Source: JANXSD01 sp038206385 (GTDB lineage: Bacteria > Bacteroidota > Bacteroidia > AKYH767-A > OLB10). Taken from it: DNA of 16,799 nucleotides. Position numbers and translations under genes: made by a program. Positions 1 to 7,596 of this stretch are shown here, in pieces (positions within the stretch are counted from its first letter, which is position 1; each line of letters begins with the position of its first letter). The stretch lies in the NCBI GenBank assembly GCA_038206385.1, contig JBBRAW010000080.1, positions 1 through 16,799 on the forward strand. Reading direction: 5' to 3'. The notes beneath the pieces are model-generated. The model saw only the letters and a program-made list of their open reading frames with translations, ran no database searches and had not been told where the DNA came from.

Positions 1-381
1 CACACGCGAATCACTTTGCAGTTGACAGGTTAATGCTAAAATATCTTTCGCTTGGCTCTTGCTAAAAAGTGGCGATGGAACCATTGCACTACAATTTGTA
101 TGCACGGAAAAAATTATTTTATCCGCATTTAATGACGATAAAGTCTCATCCTGTTCAAGTACTTGCTCTATAAAATTAGTGGCAAGCCCTTCTTTGGCTT
201 TCGGAATAATTCGGTAATCTTTCAAAACAACCATCTTCTGACGAGCTGCATCCAAAATGCAATAACTGAATCGCTCCTCATCGAGAATGGCTAATAAAAT
301 TGCACGATCAACCATTCCTTGGCTGAAAGATTCATCAACCAACTGATACTTTTGCGTAACTTGTAAGACTGTTCCTTCCAT
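1..381 (-). CDS. DUF3822 family protein, N-terminal part (runs off the window)
   Basis: The minus strand is open from an ATG at 381 to the left edge, giving 127 residues beginning MEGTVLQVTQKYQLVDESFS. The text resembles the Bacteroidota family DUF3822, with an early YxLVDxSFS-like segment and a stretch ending in NCSAMVPSPLFS near residues 97-108. I recall members of about 260-280 residues, so roughly half would be missing beyond the edge. No catalytic motif is visible. An actin/hexokinase-like fold has been reported for a family member, but its role is unknown to me. A TATTTTTG -7 box on the minus strand ends about eight bases before the ATG, so the leader should be very short. The gene diverges from the helicase gene. 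The family call is from memory of sequence flavour and is moderately secure. Confidence 0.72.
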   Translation of the reverse strand, partial: MEGTVLQVTQKYQLVDESFSQGMVDRAILLAILDEERFSYCILDAARQKMVVLKDYRIIPKAKEGLATNFIEQVLEQDETLSSLNADKIIFSVHTNCSAMVPSPLFSKSQAKDILALTCQLQSDSRV

Positions 382-388
382 GAGAGCG

Positions 389-396
389 CAAAAATA
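389..396 (-). promoter_or_regulatory. Bacteroidota -7 box of the DUF3822 gene
   Basis: The minus strand reads TATTTTTG, a full match to the Bacteroidota -7 consensus TAnnTTTG, ending eight bases before the ATG. No clear -33 TTTG is visible upstream. The placement implies an almost leaderless transcript. Confidence 0.5.
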
Positions 397-425
397 GGTA
401 TTTCGGGGCTGCTTTCCTTTTAGAT

Positions 426-433
426 TAACTTTG
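426..433 (+). promoter_or_regulatory. Bacteroidota -7 box of the helicase gene
   Basis: TAACTTTG matches TAnnTTTG. A weak -33 candidate (TTTC at 401-404) lies 21 bases upstream. Transcription would start near 438-441, leaving a leader of about 40 bases before the ATG at 481. Confidence 0.5.
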
Positions 434-480
434 TATTTTCAATATTATTAAAATTTAGATTCGAAATCTTCTTCTTAAGC

Positions 481-1920
481 ATGACGAGTAAACCTGTTGG
501 GATGAGTGAGCGTGTCAGAGATAAATTGCTGGCTTCCTTATCTGTAAACCCAACATCCGGACAACTACAATTTATCAATAGCTTCAGTCAGTTTTCTGAG
601 GTCTCGCCTGATGGAATTTTTGTTTTGCGAGGTTATGCTGGAACTGGAAAAACTACGCTCATGTCTGCGATGGTGAAGGCTTTTCAGAAGGTAGTTTTAC
701 TCGCGCCAACTGGGAGGGCAGCCAAAGTTTTGAGCAATTATACGGGTAAGATGGCGTATACCATCCACAAACATCTCTACAAACCTGCTATGTCATCGGA
801 TGGAAAGATGTGGTTGCAGCTGAATGAAAACCGTCATCAAAAAACGCTTTTTATTGTCGATGAGGCATCCATGATTCCAGATGCAGCGATTGATGATGAT
901 ACAAGTCCTTTTCCCGGGGTAAATCTCCTTACAGATTTGATCAACTACGTTTACAGTGGGAATCAGTGCAGGCTGATGCTTGTTGGCGATACTGCTCAGT
1001 TGCCTCCGGTTCATTTCGATCATAGCCCGGCACTCGATGCGAATCATTTGCGTTACCGCTTTCGCAGAGAAGTTACCGAGGTAGAACTTACCGAAGTCGT
1101 TCGTCAGGAGCATGATTCGGGAATCTTAAAAAATGCTACTGCTTTACGCGTCCTCATCAAGAGAGAAGCGAAAGAACCAATTCTTAAAACAGAAGGTTTT
1201 GATGACGTGAAAAGAGTAGATGCAATGGAAATGTCGGAGTTATTATCATCACTTTATAGCTCGTATGGAAAAGAAAATGTTTTAGTGATTACACGTTCCA
1301 ACAAATCGGCAATTCAATACAACCGCATGATTCGTTTTCAGCAATTATGGATTGAAGAAGAGTTGAATGCTGGTGACAGTGTGATGGTAGTAAAAAACAA
1401 TTATAATTGGTTGCCCGATGATCATAAAGGTGGATTTATTGCCAATGGTGATGTTGTTGAAATAAAAAAGATAATTCGTTTCGAAGAACGCTTCGGATTT
1501 CGATTTGCAAATGTCACGCTTCGTCTTCCTGATTATCCTAACGAACCCGATTTCGAAGCAAATTTGTTGATGAATACTTTGAGTTCTGAATCACCAGCGT
1601 TAACGTCAGCAGAAAATAAAACTTTGTACAATGCTGTGCAAGAATTTTACGAGCGCGAAGAGCCAGATCGCCGTAGGAGAAATGCATTGATACGAAAAGA
1701 TCCATATTATACTGCGCTTCAAGTTAAATTTTCCTATGCAGTTACTTGTCATAAAGCACAAGGCGGACAATGGCCTGTAGTTTTTGTTGATCAAGGATAT
1801 CTTACTGAAGAAATGTTGGGTGTTGAACATTTACGATGGCTTTATACAGCTTTCACACGCGCTCGTGAACATCTTTACCTCATCAATTTTGATGAAAAAT
1901 TCTTTAAGACTTCTTCTTAA
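481..1920 (+). CDS. RecD/Pif1-like superfamily 1 DNA helicase (AAA family ATPase)
   Basis: The 479-residue product carries the full set of SF1 helicase motifs. Walker A is GYAGTGKT at 51-58 and motif Ia is APTGRAAKVL at 75-84. Walker B is VDEASM at 126-131, and motif III is VGDTAQLPPV at 168-177. A UvrD_C_2-type C-terminal domain has TCHKAQGGQW at 422-431 and the arginine-containing YTAFTRARE at 455-463. This is the RecD2/Pif1 layout, and the protein is expected to unwind DNA 5'-to-3' using ATP. It lacks the long N-terminal extension of full RecD2, so it is the compact form common in Bacteroidota. ATG 481 is the first start after the promoter; a second Met at residue 8 is an alternative. It diverges from DUF3822. 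The cellular pathway (repair, recombination or replication restart) cannot be read from the sequence. Confidence 0.9.
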   Translation: MTSKPVGMSERVRDKLLASLSVNPTSGQLQFINSFSQFSEVSPDGIFVLRGYAGTGKTTLMSAMVKAFQKVVLLAPTGRAAKVLSNYTGKMAYTIHKHLYKPAMSSDGKMWLQLNENRHQKTLFIVDEASMIPDAAIDDDTSPFPGVNLLTDLINYVYSGNQCRLMLVGDTAQLPPVHFDHSPALDANHLRYRFRREVTEVELTEVVRQEHDSGILKNATALRVLIKREAKEPILKTEGFDDVKRVDAMEMSELLSSLYSSYGKENVLVITRSNKSAIQYNRMIRFQQLWIEEELNAGDSVMVVKNNYNWLPDDHKGGFIANGDVVEIKKIIRFEERFGFRFANVTLRLPDYPNEPDFEANLLMNTLSSESPALTSAENKTLYNAVQEFYEREEPDRRRRNALIRKDPYYTALQVKFSYAVTCHKAQGGQWPVVFVDQGYLTEEMLGVEHLRWLYTAFTRAREHLYLINFDEKFFKTSS

Positions 1921-2022
1921 CGAAGAGACTTTAGAAATTAGATTGATTTTTTTCAATTCAAGATTTGAAATAGGTTCAACATTAAATATTTATTAATATA
2001 AAAATTTTCATATTTTTACTTA

Positions 2023-3522
2023 GTGAAGCAACTCCCATTTTTATTATTGTTTTGTTATCTATTCATTTCACAGACTAGCTATGCTCAATACACCAATAAC
2101 ATTTGGTGTTTGGGCGATAGTGTTGGAATAGATTTTAGTAATCATGTTACATTTCAATCTGGAATTAAGACTAAATCTGGCTCTTCAACCATTAGTGATA
2201 GTCTAGGTAATTTATTGTTTTATTGTTATGGATATGATTATTATTTGGAACAACAGGCCTATTTCAGATCAGGAATTGTAAAGAATAAAAATCATCAAAC
2301 CATGCAAAACGGTGATTCCTTAACTGCAGAATGGTACCATGACATTACAATAATTCCAAAGTCAGTAACCGATAGTACTTTTTATATTTTTTGTGCTGGA
2401 GTAAGTCGCGATTACGGCTTATATTATTCAATTGTCGATCTCAAGCAAAATAACGGTTTGGGTGCGGTGGTGCAGAAAAATATTCAATTAGATACCTTTC
2501 CTGTTTGTGATGGTATTACAGCGATCAAACATGGCAATGGGAATGATTGGTGGCTTATCTTTCAAAAGGCATCCAGATCTGCAGCAGATTCAAGTGATGA
2601 GTATTTTATTTATCCTGTTGACTCCTCTGGTATTGGAACTAAAATAACACAACACATCGGTGGATACAGGATTGATGATGGCGGAGATTTATCCTTTAAC
2701 TTTATTGGAAGCCAGATGATTTATACTAGTTGGAGGGGATTAATAGAAGTCTTTGATTTTGATAGAAATACTGCTAATATTTCAAATCCGATTATTATTG
2801 AACCTGGACTTTATTCGAATCCTTTCCCATACTATTTCAGTGCTGTCTTTTCTCCTAATGGAAGGTATTTATATGTTACCTCCAATCAGTCAGTTAATCA
2901 TCAATCAAGTATTTTGTATCAATACGATCTTACTGCAAGTAATATTAGCGCTAGTCGTATATTGATAGGTTCCTTTTCATACCCGACTGCAATGTGTGAA
3001 ATGGAAGTGGGTCCTGATAAAAGAATTTATATATCGGGTTATGAAATACAATATGGTTATCCCTACCCAGATACGCTTCATACGAATGTAACTGATAATT
3101 TATCAGTAATTAATTCTCCAGATAGCTTAGGATTTGCATGCGACTTTCAGCCTTTCAGTTTTTACTTGGGTGGTAACAGAGGAGCTATCGGTTTACCCAA
3201 TAACCCTGATTATGCATTAGGTCCATTGGATACAATAACTGCTATTCACGAAATAAAAAATATTGTACAAGAACAAAACACTTTAAAAATATTTTATCAT
3301 CAACAATGGGATATTGCATTTATCAACGCAGATAAATTAAAAGGAAAAAAGTATGCATTTACTGTTTTTGATATTACTGGAAAATTGATTTTTAAAGAGG
3401 AAGGTAATTTAACATCGCAGTATTTTACAAAGGATTTAAGTATGCAAAGTTTTGCACAAGGAGTTTATATTGTCAAACTACAAACGGAAAAGGAAAAATT
3501 GAGTACCAAGTTTGTGAAATGA
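2023..3522 (+). CDS. Secreted beta-propeller-like protein with T9SS type A sorting domain
   Basis: The 499-residue protein starts with GTG. This start gives a classical signal peptide, with a hydrophobic core at residues 4-16 and probable cleavage after SYA at 19-21; the next in-frame ATG would remove it. The middle holds repeated strand-rich blades such as FSPNGRYLYVTSN, as in WD40/SMP-30-like propellers of Bacteroidota surface proteins. The last ~75 residues form a T9SS type A C-terminal domain (VFDITGKLIF, then FAQGVYIVKL and a basic end). The protein should be exported by Sec, then translocated and anchored or released at the cell surface by T9SS. No catalytic residues are evident and the ligand is unknown. 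A weak -7-like box (TATTTTTA at 2011-2018) precedes it. It is a single gene converging on the ABC ATPase. Confidence 0.82.
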   Translation: MKQLPFLLLFCYLFISQTSYAQYTNNIWCLGDSVGIDFSNHVTFQSGIKTKSGSSTISDSLGNLLFYCYGYDYYLEQQAYFRSGIVKNKNHQTMQNGDSLTAEWYHDITIIPKSVTDSTFYIFCAGVSRDYGLYYSIVDLKQNNGLGAVVQKNIQLDTFPVCDGITAIKHGNGNDWWLIFQKASRSAADSSDEYFIYPVDSSGIGTKITQHIGGYRIDDGGDLSFNFIGSQMIYTSWRGLIEVFDFDRNTANISNPIIIEPGLYSNPFPYYFSAVFSPNGRYLYVTSNQSVNHQSSILYQYDLTASNISASRILIGSFSYPTAMCEMEVGPDKRIYISGYEIQYGYPYPDTLHTNVTDNLSVINSPDSLGFACDFQPFSFYLGGNRGAIGLPNNPDYALGPLDTITAIHEIKNIVQEQNTLKIFYHQQWDIAFINADKLKGKKYAFTVFDITGKLIFKEEGNLTSQYFTKDLSMQSFAQGVYIVKLQTEKEKLSTKFVK

Positions 3523-3599
3523 AAGTCCGAAGGCCAAGGAGAGGTCTGAAAATTATTGAAATTTCTTTTTATTGAATAGTTCCGATAGCTATTGAGACA

Positions 3600-3716
3600 T
3601 AATTCCGCATTCTTAATTTTGCATTTTGCATTCTTAATTTTGCATTCTGCATTTTGCATTCTTAATTCTGCATTTTGCATTCTGCATTCAGAATGCAGAA
3701 TGCAGAATGCAGAATT
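3600..3716. repeat. Heptanucleotide tandem repeat ending in inverted copies
   Basis: From 3600 to 3690 the sequence advances in exact 7-base steps built from GCATTCT, GCATTTT and TAATTTT/TAATTCT: twelve units at 3607-3690 and a degenerate one (TAATTCC) at 3600-3606. From 3691 the orientation flips to three copies of GAATGCA plus GAATT. Arms 3664-3689 and 3691-3716 therefore form a 26-bp palindrome around A3690 with a single T/G mismatch (a G·U pair in RNA). Small open frames on both strands across it are by-products of the periodicity. It lies between two convergent genes. Confidence 0.9.
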
Positions 3717-3749
3717 TAATTTCCTGATAAACTATCAGGAAATTAAATT
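3713..3749. terminator. Bidirectional terminator hairpin between convergent genes
   Basis: Arms 3713-3729 and 3733-3749 are perfectly complementary over 17 bp with a three-base loop. The outer part is A+T-rich on both sides of a CCTGATA/TATCAGG core, as in bidirectional terminators. It overlaps the stop codon of the minus-strand ATPase gene (3743-3745) and shares four bases with the preceding palindrome. Confidence 0.7.
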
Positions 3750-4396
3750 ATCACCCCGTCCTTCATCACCAACTTCCTATCTGCCATAGCTGCTAAATCA
3801 GGATTATGTGTAACAATCACAAATGTTTGTTGAAAATCTTCACGAAGTTTAAAGAACAACTCATGCAATTCCTTCGCGTTTTTAGTATCTAAATTCCCTG
3901 AAGGCTCATCGGCTAAAATTAAATCAGGATTATTGATCAATGCGCGTGCAATCGCAACGCGTTGTTGTTCGCCTCCCGAAAGTTCACTGGGTTTATGTTC
4001 CAAACGATCTTGTAATCCTAACTTAATAAGAAGTTCAGTAGCTCGTTGTTCGGCGATATTTTTTTCGGCGCCACCAATTAAAGCTGGTAAGCTCACATTC
4101 TCAATAGCGGTAAATTCTGGCAAAAGTTGATGAAACTGAAAAATAAATCCGATATGTTTGTTTCTAAAGGCAGAGAGTTTCTTCCCATTTAGCGACTGTA
4201 TTTCTTGTCCATTGATAGAAATAGACCCTTGATCGGGCTTGTCGAGTGTTCCTAAAAGATGAAGCAAAGTGCTTTTGCCAGCTCCCGAGGCACCCACAAT
4301 ACTTACCACTTCTGCCTTCTTAATCTCCAGACTTATCCCCTTCAAAACCTGAAGATGATCATAAGACTTATATATACCCTTTGCGCTAATGAACAT
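3743..4396 (-). CDS. LolD/MacB-type ABC transporter ATP-binding protein
   Basis: This is a 217-residue ABC ATPase with all motifs intact: Walker A GASGAGKST at 35-43, Q-loop FQFHQLLPEFTA at 86-97, signature LSGGEQ at 139-144, Walker B LILADEP at 159-165, D-loop GNLD at 167-170 and the switch histidine H197. The Q-loop context and short length match the LolD/FtsE/MacB branch, which drives mechanotransmission or lipoprotein-release permeases at the inner membrane. No permease gene lies beside it, so the partner must be encoded elsewhere and true LolD function is not proven. A TATATTTG box ends four bases before the ATG, suggesting a near-leaderless mRNA. Confidence 0.9.
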   Translation of the reverse strand: MFISAKGIYKSYDHLQVLKGISLEIKKAEVVSIVGASGAGKSTLLHLLGTLDKPDQGSISINGQEIQSLNGKKLSAFRNKHIGFIFQFHQLLPEFTAIENVSLPALIGGAEKNIAEQRATELLIKLGLQDRLEHKPSELSGGEQQRVAIARALINNPDLILADEPSGNLDTKNAKELHELFFKLREDFQQTFVIVTHNPDLAAMADRKLVMKDGVII

Positions 4397-4400
4397 TTTG

Positions 4401-4408
4401 CAAATATA
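4401..4408 (-). promoter_or_regulatory. Bacteroidota -7 box of the ABC ATPase gene
   Basis: The minus strand reads TATATTTG, an exact TAnnTTTG match, only four bases from the ATG at 4396. No convincing -33 element is seen. The mRNA would have almost no leader. Confidence 0.5.
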
Positions 4409-4443
4409 GGTTGTTCATTAACCTTCGAATAGCTTTTAAAATA

Positions 4444-4476
4444 TTTGCTATCTCTAATCTCTTTCTCCTATTTTTG
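4444..4476 (+). promoter_or_regulatory. Bacteroidota promoter (-33 TTTG, -7 TATTTTTG) of the VWA gene
   Basis: TTTG at 4444-4447 is followed, after 21 bases, by TATTTTTG at 4469-4476. Both boxes and the spacing fit the Bacteroides-type consensus (TTTG, 19-21 bases, TAnnTTTG). Transcription would begin around 4481-4484, just upstream of the GTG at 4493. This rules against the TTG at 4445 as a start. Confidence 0.65.
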
Positions 4477-4492
4477 TCGCTTAAATCATAAC

Positions 4493-6583
4493 GTGGGATT
4501 TTCACTAATAACAGAATTACCTTTCTGGTTCAGTATACTGTGCCTTATCGTCGGAGCATTTTATGCCTGGCTCATGTATCGCAAATCAACCATCCTTAAA
4601 GATGTTCCTGTGTGGCAAGCTAGGGTCATGGCTTTCGCCAGATTTTTACTCGTTAGCTTGCTTTGCTTCCTTCTCCTCGGACCAATGATCCGCACCATTA
4701 TCCGTGAAGTGGAAAAGCCAATTGTAGTTTTAGCATTGGATGAATCGCAATCGATTATTAATAGCAGAGATTCTTCGAAGCTAAAAGAGTATTACAAAGC
4801 TGCTTTTGAGTCTTTAAAAGATGGATTAAAGAATGAATATGAAGTAAGGTCTTATGCTTTTGGCGATCACGTTCGTGAGAATCCTGATTACTATTTTAAT
4901 GATAAAGAAACTGATTTCAGTAGTTTTTACGATGCGATGGATGTGCAATTTGCCAACAGAAATGTAGGTGCTATAGTGATTGCTTCTGATGGTTTGTATA
5001 ACGAAGGTGATAATCCTGTTTATGGTCCAACTCGATTAAAAGTTCCTGTGTATACAATCGCTTTGGGCGATACAACTATCCGTAAAGATTTGGTGATTTC
5101 TAAAATCAATAATAATAGAATTGCATTTCTTGGAAATAGTTTTCCGCTGGAAGTGATTTTGGATGCACGACAATGCGCCGGAAGTAAAGCAACATTAACG
5201 ATTGAAGAAGACAGCCTACAAATTTTTTCTAGAGCGGTTGATGTGTCTGGAAATAATTTTCATGCGAGTATTCCTGTATTAGTTGATGCGAAGAAAAAAG
5301 GTATTCGTCACTATGTAATTCGTATTACTTCATTGCCAGGAGAAGTGACGTACAGTAATAATTTGAAAGATGTTTTTATAGAAGTTGTTGAGAATAAACA
5401 AAAGGTTTTAATTCTTGCCAATGCTCCACATCCTGATTTAGGTGCGCTGAAAAACATCATTGAAACTAGTCAGAACTACGAAGTAAAAATTGATCAAGTA
5501 AATACTTTTGATGGACGATTAGGCGATTATAGTTTGGTGATATTGCATAACATTCCATCAGTTGCTCAAGGGATGAATTCAATTCTTGAAAAAATCAAAG
5601 CGTCTAATATTTCTACTTGGTTTATCCTCGGACCATCAACAAATATTACTGCCTTTAATGCCTTAGAAACAGGATTGTCGATTTCGCAATCGAATGAGAA
5701 GTTAAATGAAACATTACCAGTTTTAGCTCCTGAATTTAGCTTGTTCACTATTAGTGATGGCTTGAAACATGAAATAGGAAATTGGCCTCCGTTAAAAACG
5801 CCATTCGGAATTTATTCAACGAATAGTAATATTTATCCATTGCTTTATCAAAAGATTGGAAGTGTTGCAACAAAGCAACCATTATTATTTTTCTCAGAAA
5901 ATGCTGGAAGAAAAACTGCTGTTTTAGCTGGAGAAGGAATATGGAAATGGCGCTTAGCAGATTTTAATGCAAATAATAAAAATGACCTCAGTACTGAATT
6001 GGTAAGTAAAGTTGTTCAATATTTAAGTGTGAAAGAAAACAGATCACCATTTCGTGTGTTAGCAAAAACTAATTTCAGAGAAAATGAAGCACTTATTTTT
6101 GATGCTGAATTATACAATCAAAGTGATCAATTAGTAAATGAACCAGAAGCTAAATTGACAATCAGCAATAATAGCGGCAAACAATTTTTATACACTTTTA
6201 CAAGAACAGAAAAGGCTTATACTTTAAATGCAGGAATGTTTCCTGTTGGTAATTATCATTTCAAAGCTGAAGTAAAACTTGGCGATAAATTATATGCTCA
6301 ACAAGGTGAATTTAGTGTGTCATCATTGCAATTAGAATCTGCAAATACTGTTGCCGATCATCAAATGTTGAATACGCTTGCAACAAGATCAGGAGCCGCT
6401 ATGTTTGCTCCATCAGCTATCAATGATTTATTAAAAACGTTAAAGCAACGAGACGATCTTAAATCTGTTTCTTACTCTCATAAAAAGTTGAAAGATCTCA
6501 TTAATATTCCATGGATTTTTGTTCTCTTGATTTCGCTTTTAAGTTTGGAGTGGTTCCTAAGAAAAAGAGCAGGTAGCTATTAA
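4493..6583 (+). CDS. Membrane-anchored VWA-like protein
   Basis: With the GTG start the product is 696 residues; the frame can be extended to a TTG at 4445, but that lies inside the promoter. Two N-terminal membrane segments (about 11-29 and 46-65) are followed by a von Willebrand A-like domain. It carries a DxSxS metal-site motif (DESQS, 83-87) and a second conserved aspartate (D166 in IASDGLYN). A long extracytoplasmic region with glutamine-amidotransferase-like and Ig-like segments leads to a final membrane helix near 672-688 and a basic end (LEWFLRKR). This layout recurs in Bacteroidota VWA membrane proteins related to the Bat group, usually annotated without function. It probably senses or scaffolds envelope proteins; no substrate can be inferred. 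It is a single gene ending at a strong terminator. Confidence 0.78.
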   Translation: MGFSLITELPFWFSILCLIVGAFYAWLMYRKSTILKDVPVWQARVMAFARFLLVSLLCFLLLGPMIRTIIREVEKPIVVLALDESQSIINSRDSSKLKEYYKAAFESLKDGLKNEYEVRSYAFGDHVRENPDYYFNDKETDFSSFYDAMDVQFANRNVGAIVIASDGLYNEGDNPVYGPTRLKVPVYTIALGDTTIRKDLVISKINNNRIAFLGNSFPLEVILDARQCAGSKATLTIEEDSLQIFSRAVDVSGNNFHASIPVLVDAKKKGIRHYVIRITSLPGEVTYSNNLKDVFIEVVENKQKVLILANAPHPDLGALKNIIETSQNYEVKIDQVNTFDGRLGDYSLVILHNIPSVAQGMNSILEKIKASNISTWFILGPSTNITAFNALETGLSISQSNEKLNETLPVLAPEFSLFTISDGLKHEIGNWPPLKTPFGIYSTNSNIYPLLYQKIGSVATKQPLLFFSENAGRKTAVLAGEGIWKWRLADFNANNKNDLSTELVSKVVQYLSVKENRSPFRVLAKTNFRENEALIFDAELYNQSDQLVNEPEAKLTISNNSGKQFLYTFTRTEKAYTLNAGMFPVGNYHFKAEVKLGDKLYAQQGEFSVSSLQLESANTVADHQMLNTLATRSGAAMFAPSAINDLLKTLKQRDDLKSVSYSHKKLKDLINIPWIFVLLISLLSLEWFLRKRAGSY

Positions 6584-6607
6584 AAAATAGTTGATTTTTA
6601 GTAAAAA

Positions 6608-6641
6608 AAAAGAGACAATTCTTACGGGAATTGTCTCTTTT
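6608..6641. terminator. Strong bidirectional intrinsic terminator
   Basis: Arms 6608-6621 and 6628-6641 pair perfectly over 14 bp (core AGAGACAATTC/GAATTGTCTCT) around a TTACGG loop, with an A-run on the left and a T-run on the right. It sits between the convergent VWA and fasciclin genes and should stop transcription from both. Confidence 0.88.
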
Positions 6642-6659
6642 AGAAAAAAACCTACTTTC

Positions 6660-7232
6660 TTATGGCATCAAAACTTGATCTAATACATGTATTACACCAT
6701 TTGATTGCATTACATCATACGTACTAATATTTGCAACTCCACCTTTTGAATCTTTCACAACAATATTGTGATTACCATTCATCATTACTGTTAACTCTTC
6801 ACCATTAAGTGTTTTCAATGATGCTTTTCCGTTACCAGCCATGATAGCTTTTGATAAAGCATTATAATCATATTTTCCAGATACAACATGGTAAGTTAAA
6901 ACTGCTGTTAATGTTGCTTTGTTCTCTGGTTTCAATAATGTTTCTACTGTTCCTTCTGGTAAATTTTTGAATGCATCATTTGTAGGAGCAAAAACTGTAA
7001 ATGGTCCTTTTCCTGATAATGCTTCTACTAATCCAGCCGCTTTAACTGCAGCAACAAGTGTAGTGTGGTCTTTCGATTCAACAGCATTCTGAATAATATT
7101 CTTTGTTGGATACATTGCTTGATCACCAACCATTACTGTGGTTTCTTTCATTCCTTGAGCATGCATTGTTGCAGGCAGAATTGTTGCTGTAGCTAAACAA
7201 ATAGCAATCATTAATTTTTGAGTCTTTTTCAT
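6660..7232 (-). CDS. Secreted fasciclin (FAS1) domain protein
   Basis: This 190-residue protein has a signal peptide (hydrophobic 8-21, probable cleavage after MHA at 23-25) and a single FAS1 domain over about 45-190. The H1 region reads GPFTVFAPTNDAF (76-88), the central YHVV lies at 114-117, and the H2-type end NGVIHVLDQVLMP occupies 178-190. FAS1 domains mediate adhesion or ligand binding outside the membrane. The segment MYPTKNIIQNAVESKDHTTL just before the domain is typical of Bacteroidota members. No lipobox is present, so a periplasmic or released protein is likely. It diverges from the DUF4331 series across a 364-bp spacer and ends at the shared terminator. No clear -7 box was found, so another sigma factor may read it. 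Confidence 0.9.
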   Translation of the reverse strand: MKKTQKLMIAICLATATILPATMHAQGMKETTVMVGDQAMYPTKNIIQNAVESKDHTTLVAAVKAAGLVEALSGKGPFTVFAPTNDAFKNLPEGTVETLLKPENKATLTAVLTYHVVSGKYDYNALSKAIMAGNGKASLKTLNGEELTVMMNGNHNIVVKDSKGGVANISTYDVMQSNGVIHVLDQVLMP

Positions 7233-7596
7233 TTTGTTAGATTTTTTGTGATTTACGTATTGAACGTTTTGTTTGGATTTATTTTATTGATTTATTTTTT
7301 TGTCATCTGTAATTATCAAGACAACAAGCACACTTACGGATATTTTAAAATCGTGGATTTATTTTAATGAAAATATTTGCGTATTTTATTTTCACTATAG
7401 ATGATGACTTTTTTCAATGTAGTAAACAATTTTTTAACCAAATTGTTTACCCATCGAGATGTTTAATATTAATTTTAAAAATTGCACTTAAAAAAGAATG
7501 AGTTGGATTATATTAGAAATTAGGTGTTTAAGCCAGTTTAAAAATCCAAGGTTTTATTTTCTCCGTATGTGTCTGTAATCCCTAAAAAAATATATC
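7233..7596. other. Divergent intergenic region between fasciclin and DUF4331 genes
   Basis: This 364-bp, strongly A+T-rich spacer should hold both promoters, but no TAnnTTTG box is visible for either gene. Its only marked structure is a perfect 11-bp inverted repeat at 7422-7450. A 44-codon open frame at 7367-7501 has no support as a gene. Confidence 0.6.
7422..7450. promoter_or_regulatory. Perfect inverted repeat, possible operator
   Basis: GTAAACAATTT (7422-7432) and AAATTGTTTAC (7440-7450) are exact reverse complements separated by seven bases. No T-run follows in either direction to suggest a terminator. The size and the place between two divergent promoters suit a dimeric regulator's site. 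No regulator gene is in the window, so this is inference. Confidence 0.45.

Noticed and set aside
793..1113. Minus-strand 106-codon frame inside the helicase gene
   Set aside because: It is a shadow of a well-supported gene with all helicase motifs and has no family resemblance.
1784..1996. Plus-strand frame overlapping the helicase 3' end
   Set aside because: It is a frame-shifted reading of the helicase C-terminus running into an A+T-rich spacer. A frameshift is unlikely since the helicase motifs are complete.
3600..3716. CRISPR array
   Set aside because: Units are 7 bases with no spacers and no cas genes nearby.
3465..3789. Open frames on both strands across the heptamer array (3465-3680 minus, 3592-3789 plus)
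   Set aside because: Their repetitive peptides (AEC/NAKCK and FAFLILHS types) are direct by-products of the 7-base repeat, and they overlap two real gene ends.
4445..4492. TTG-started N-terminal extension of the VWA gene
   Set aside because: It overlaps the -33 and -7 promoter boxes. The GTG at 4493 fits the expected transcript.
7367..7501. 44-codon frame starting MKIFAYFIF in the divergent spacer
   Set aside because: It has no promoter, no recognisable motif and A+T-biased composition, and it spans the inverted repeat. It is more likely chance.
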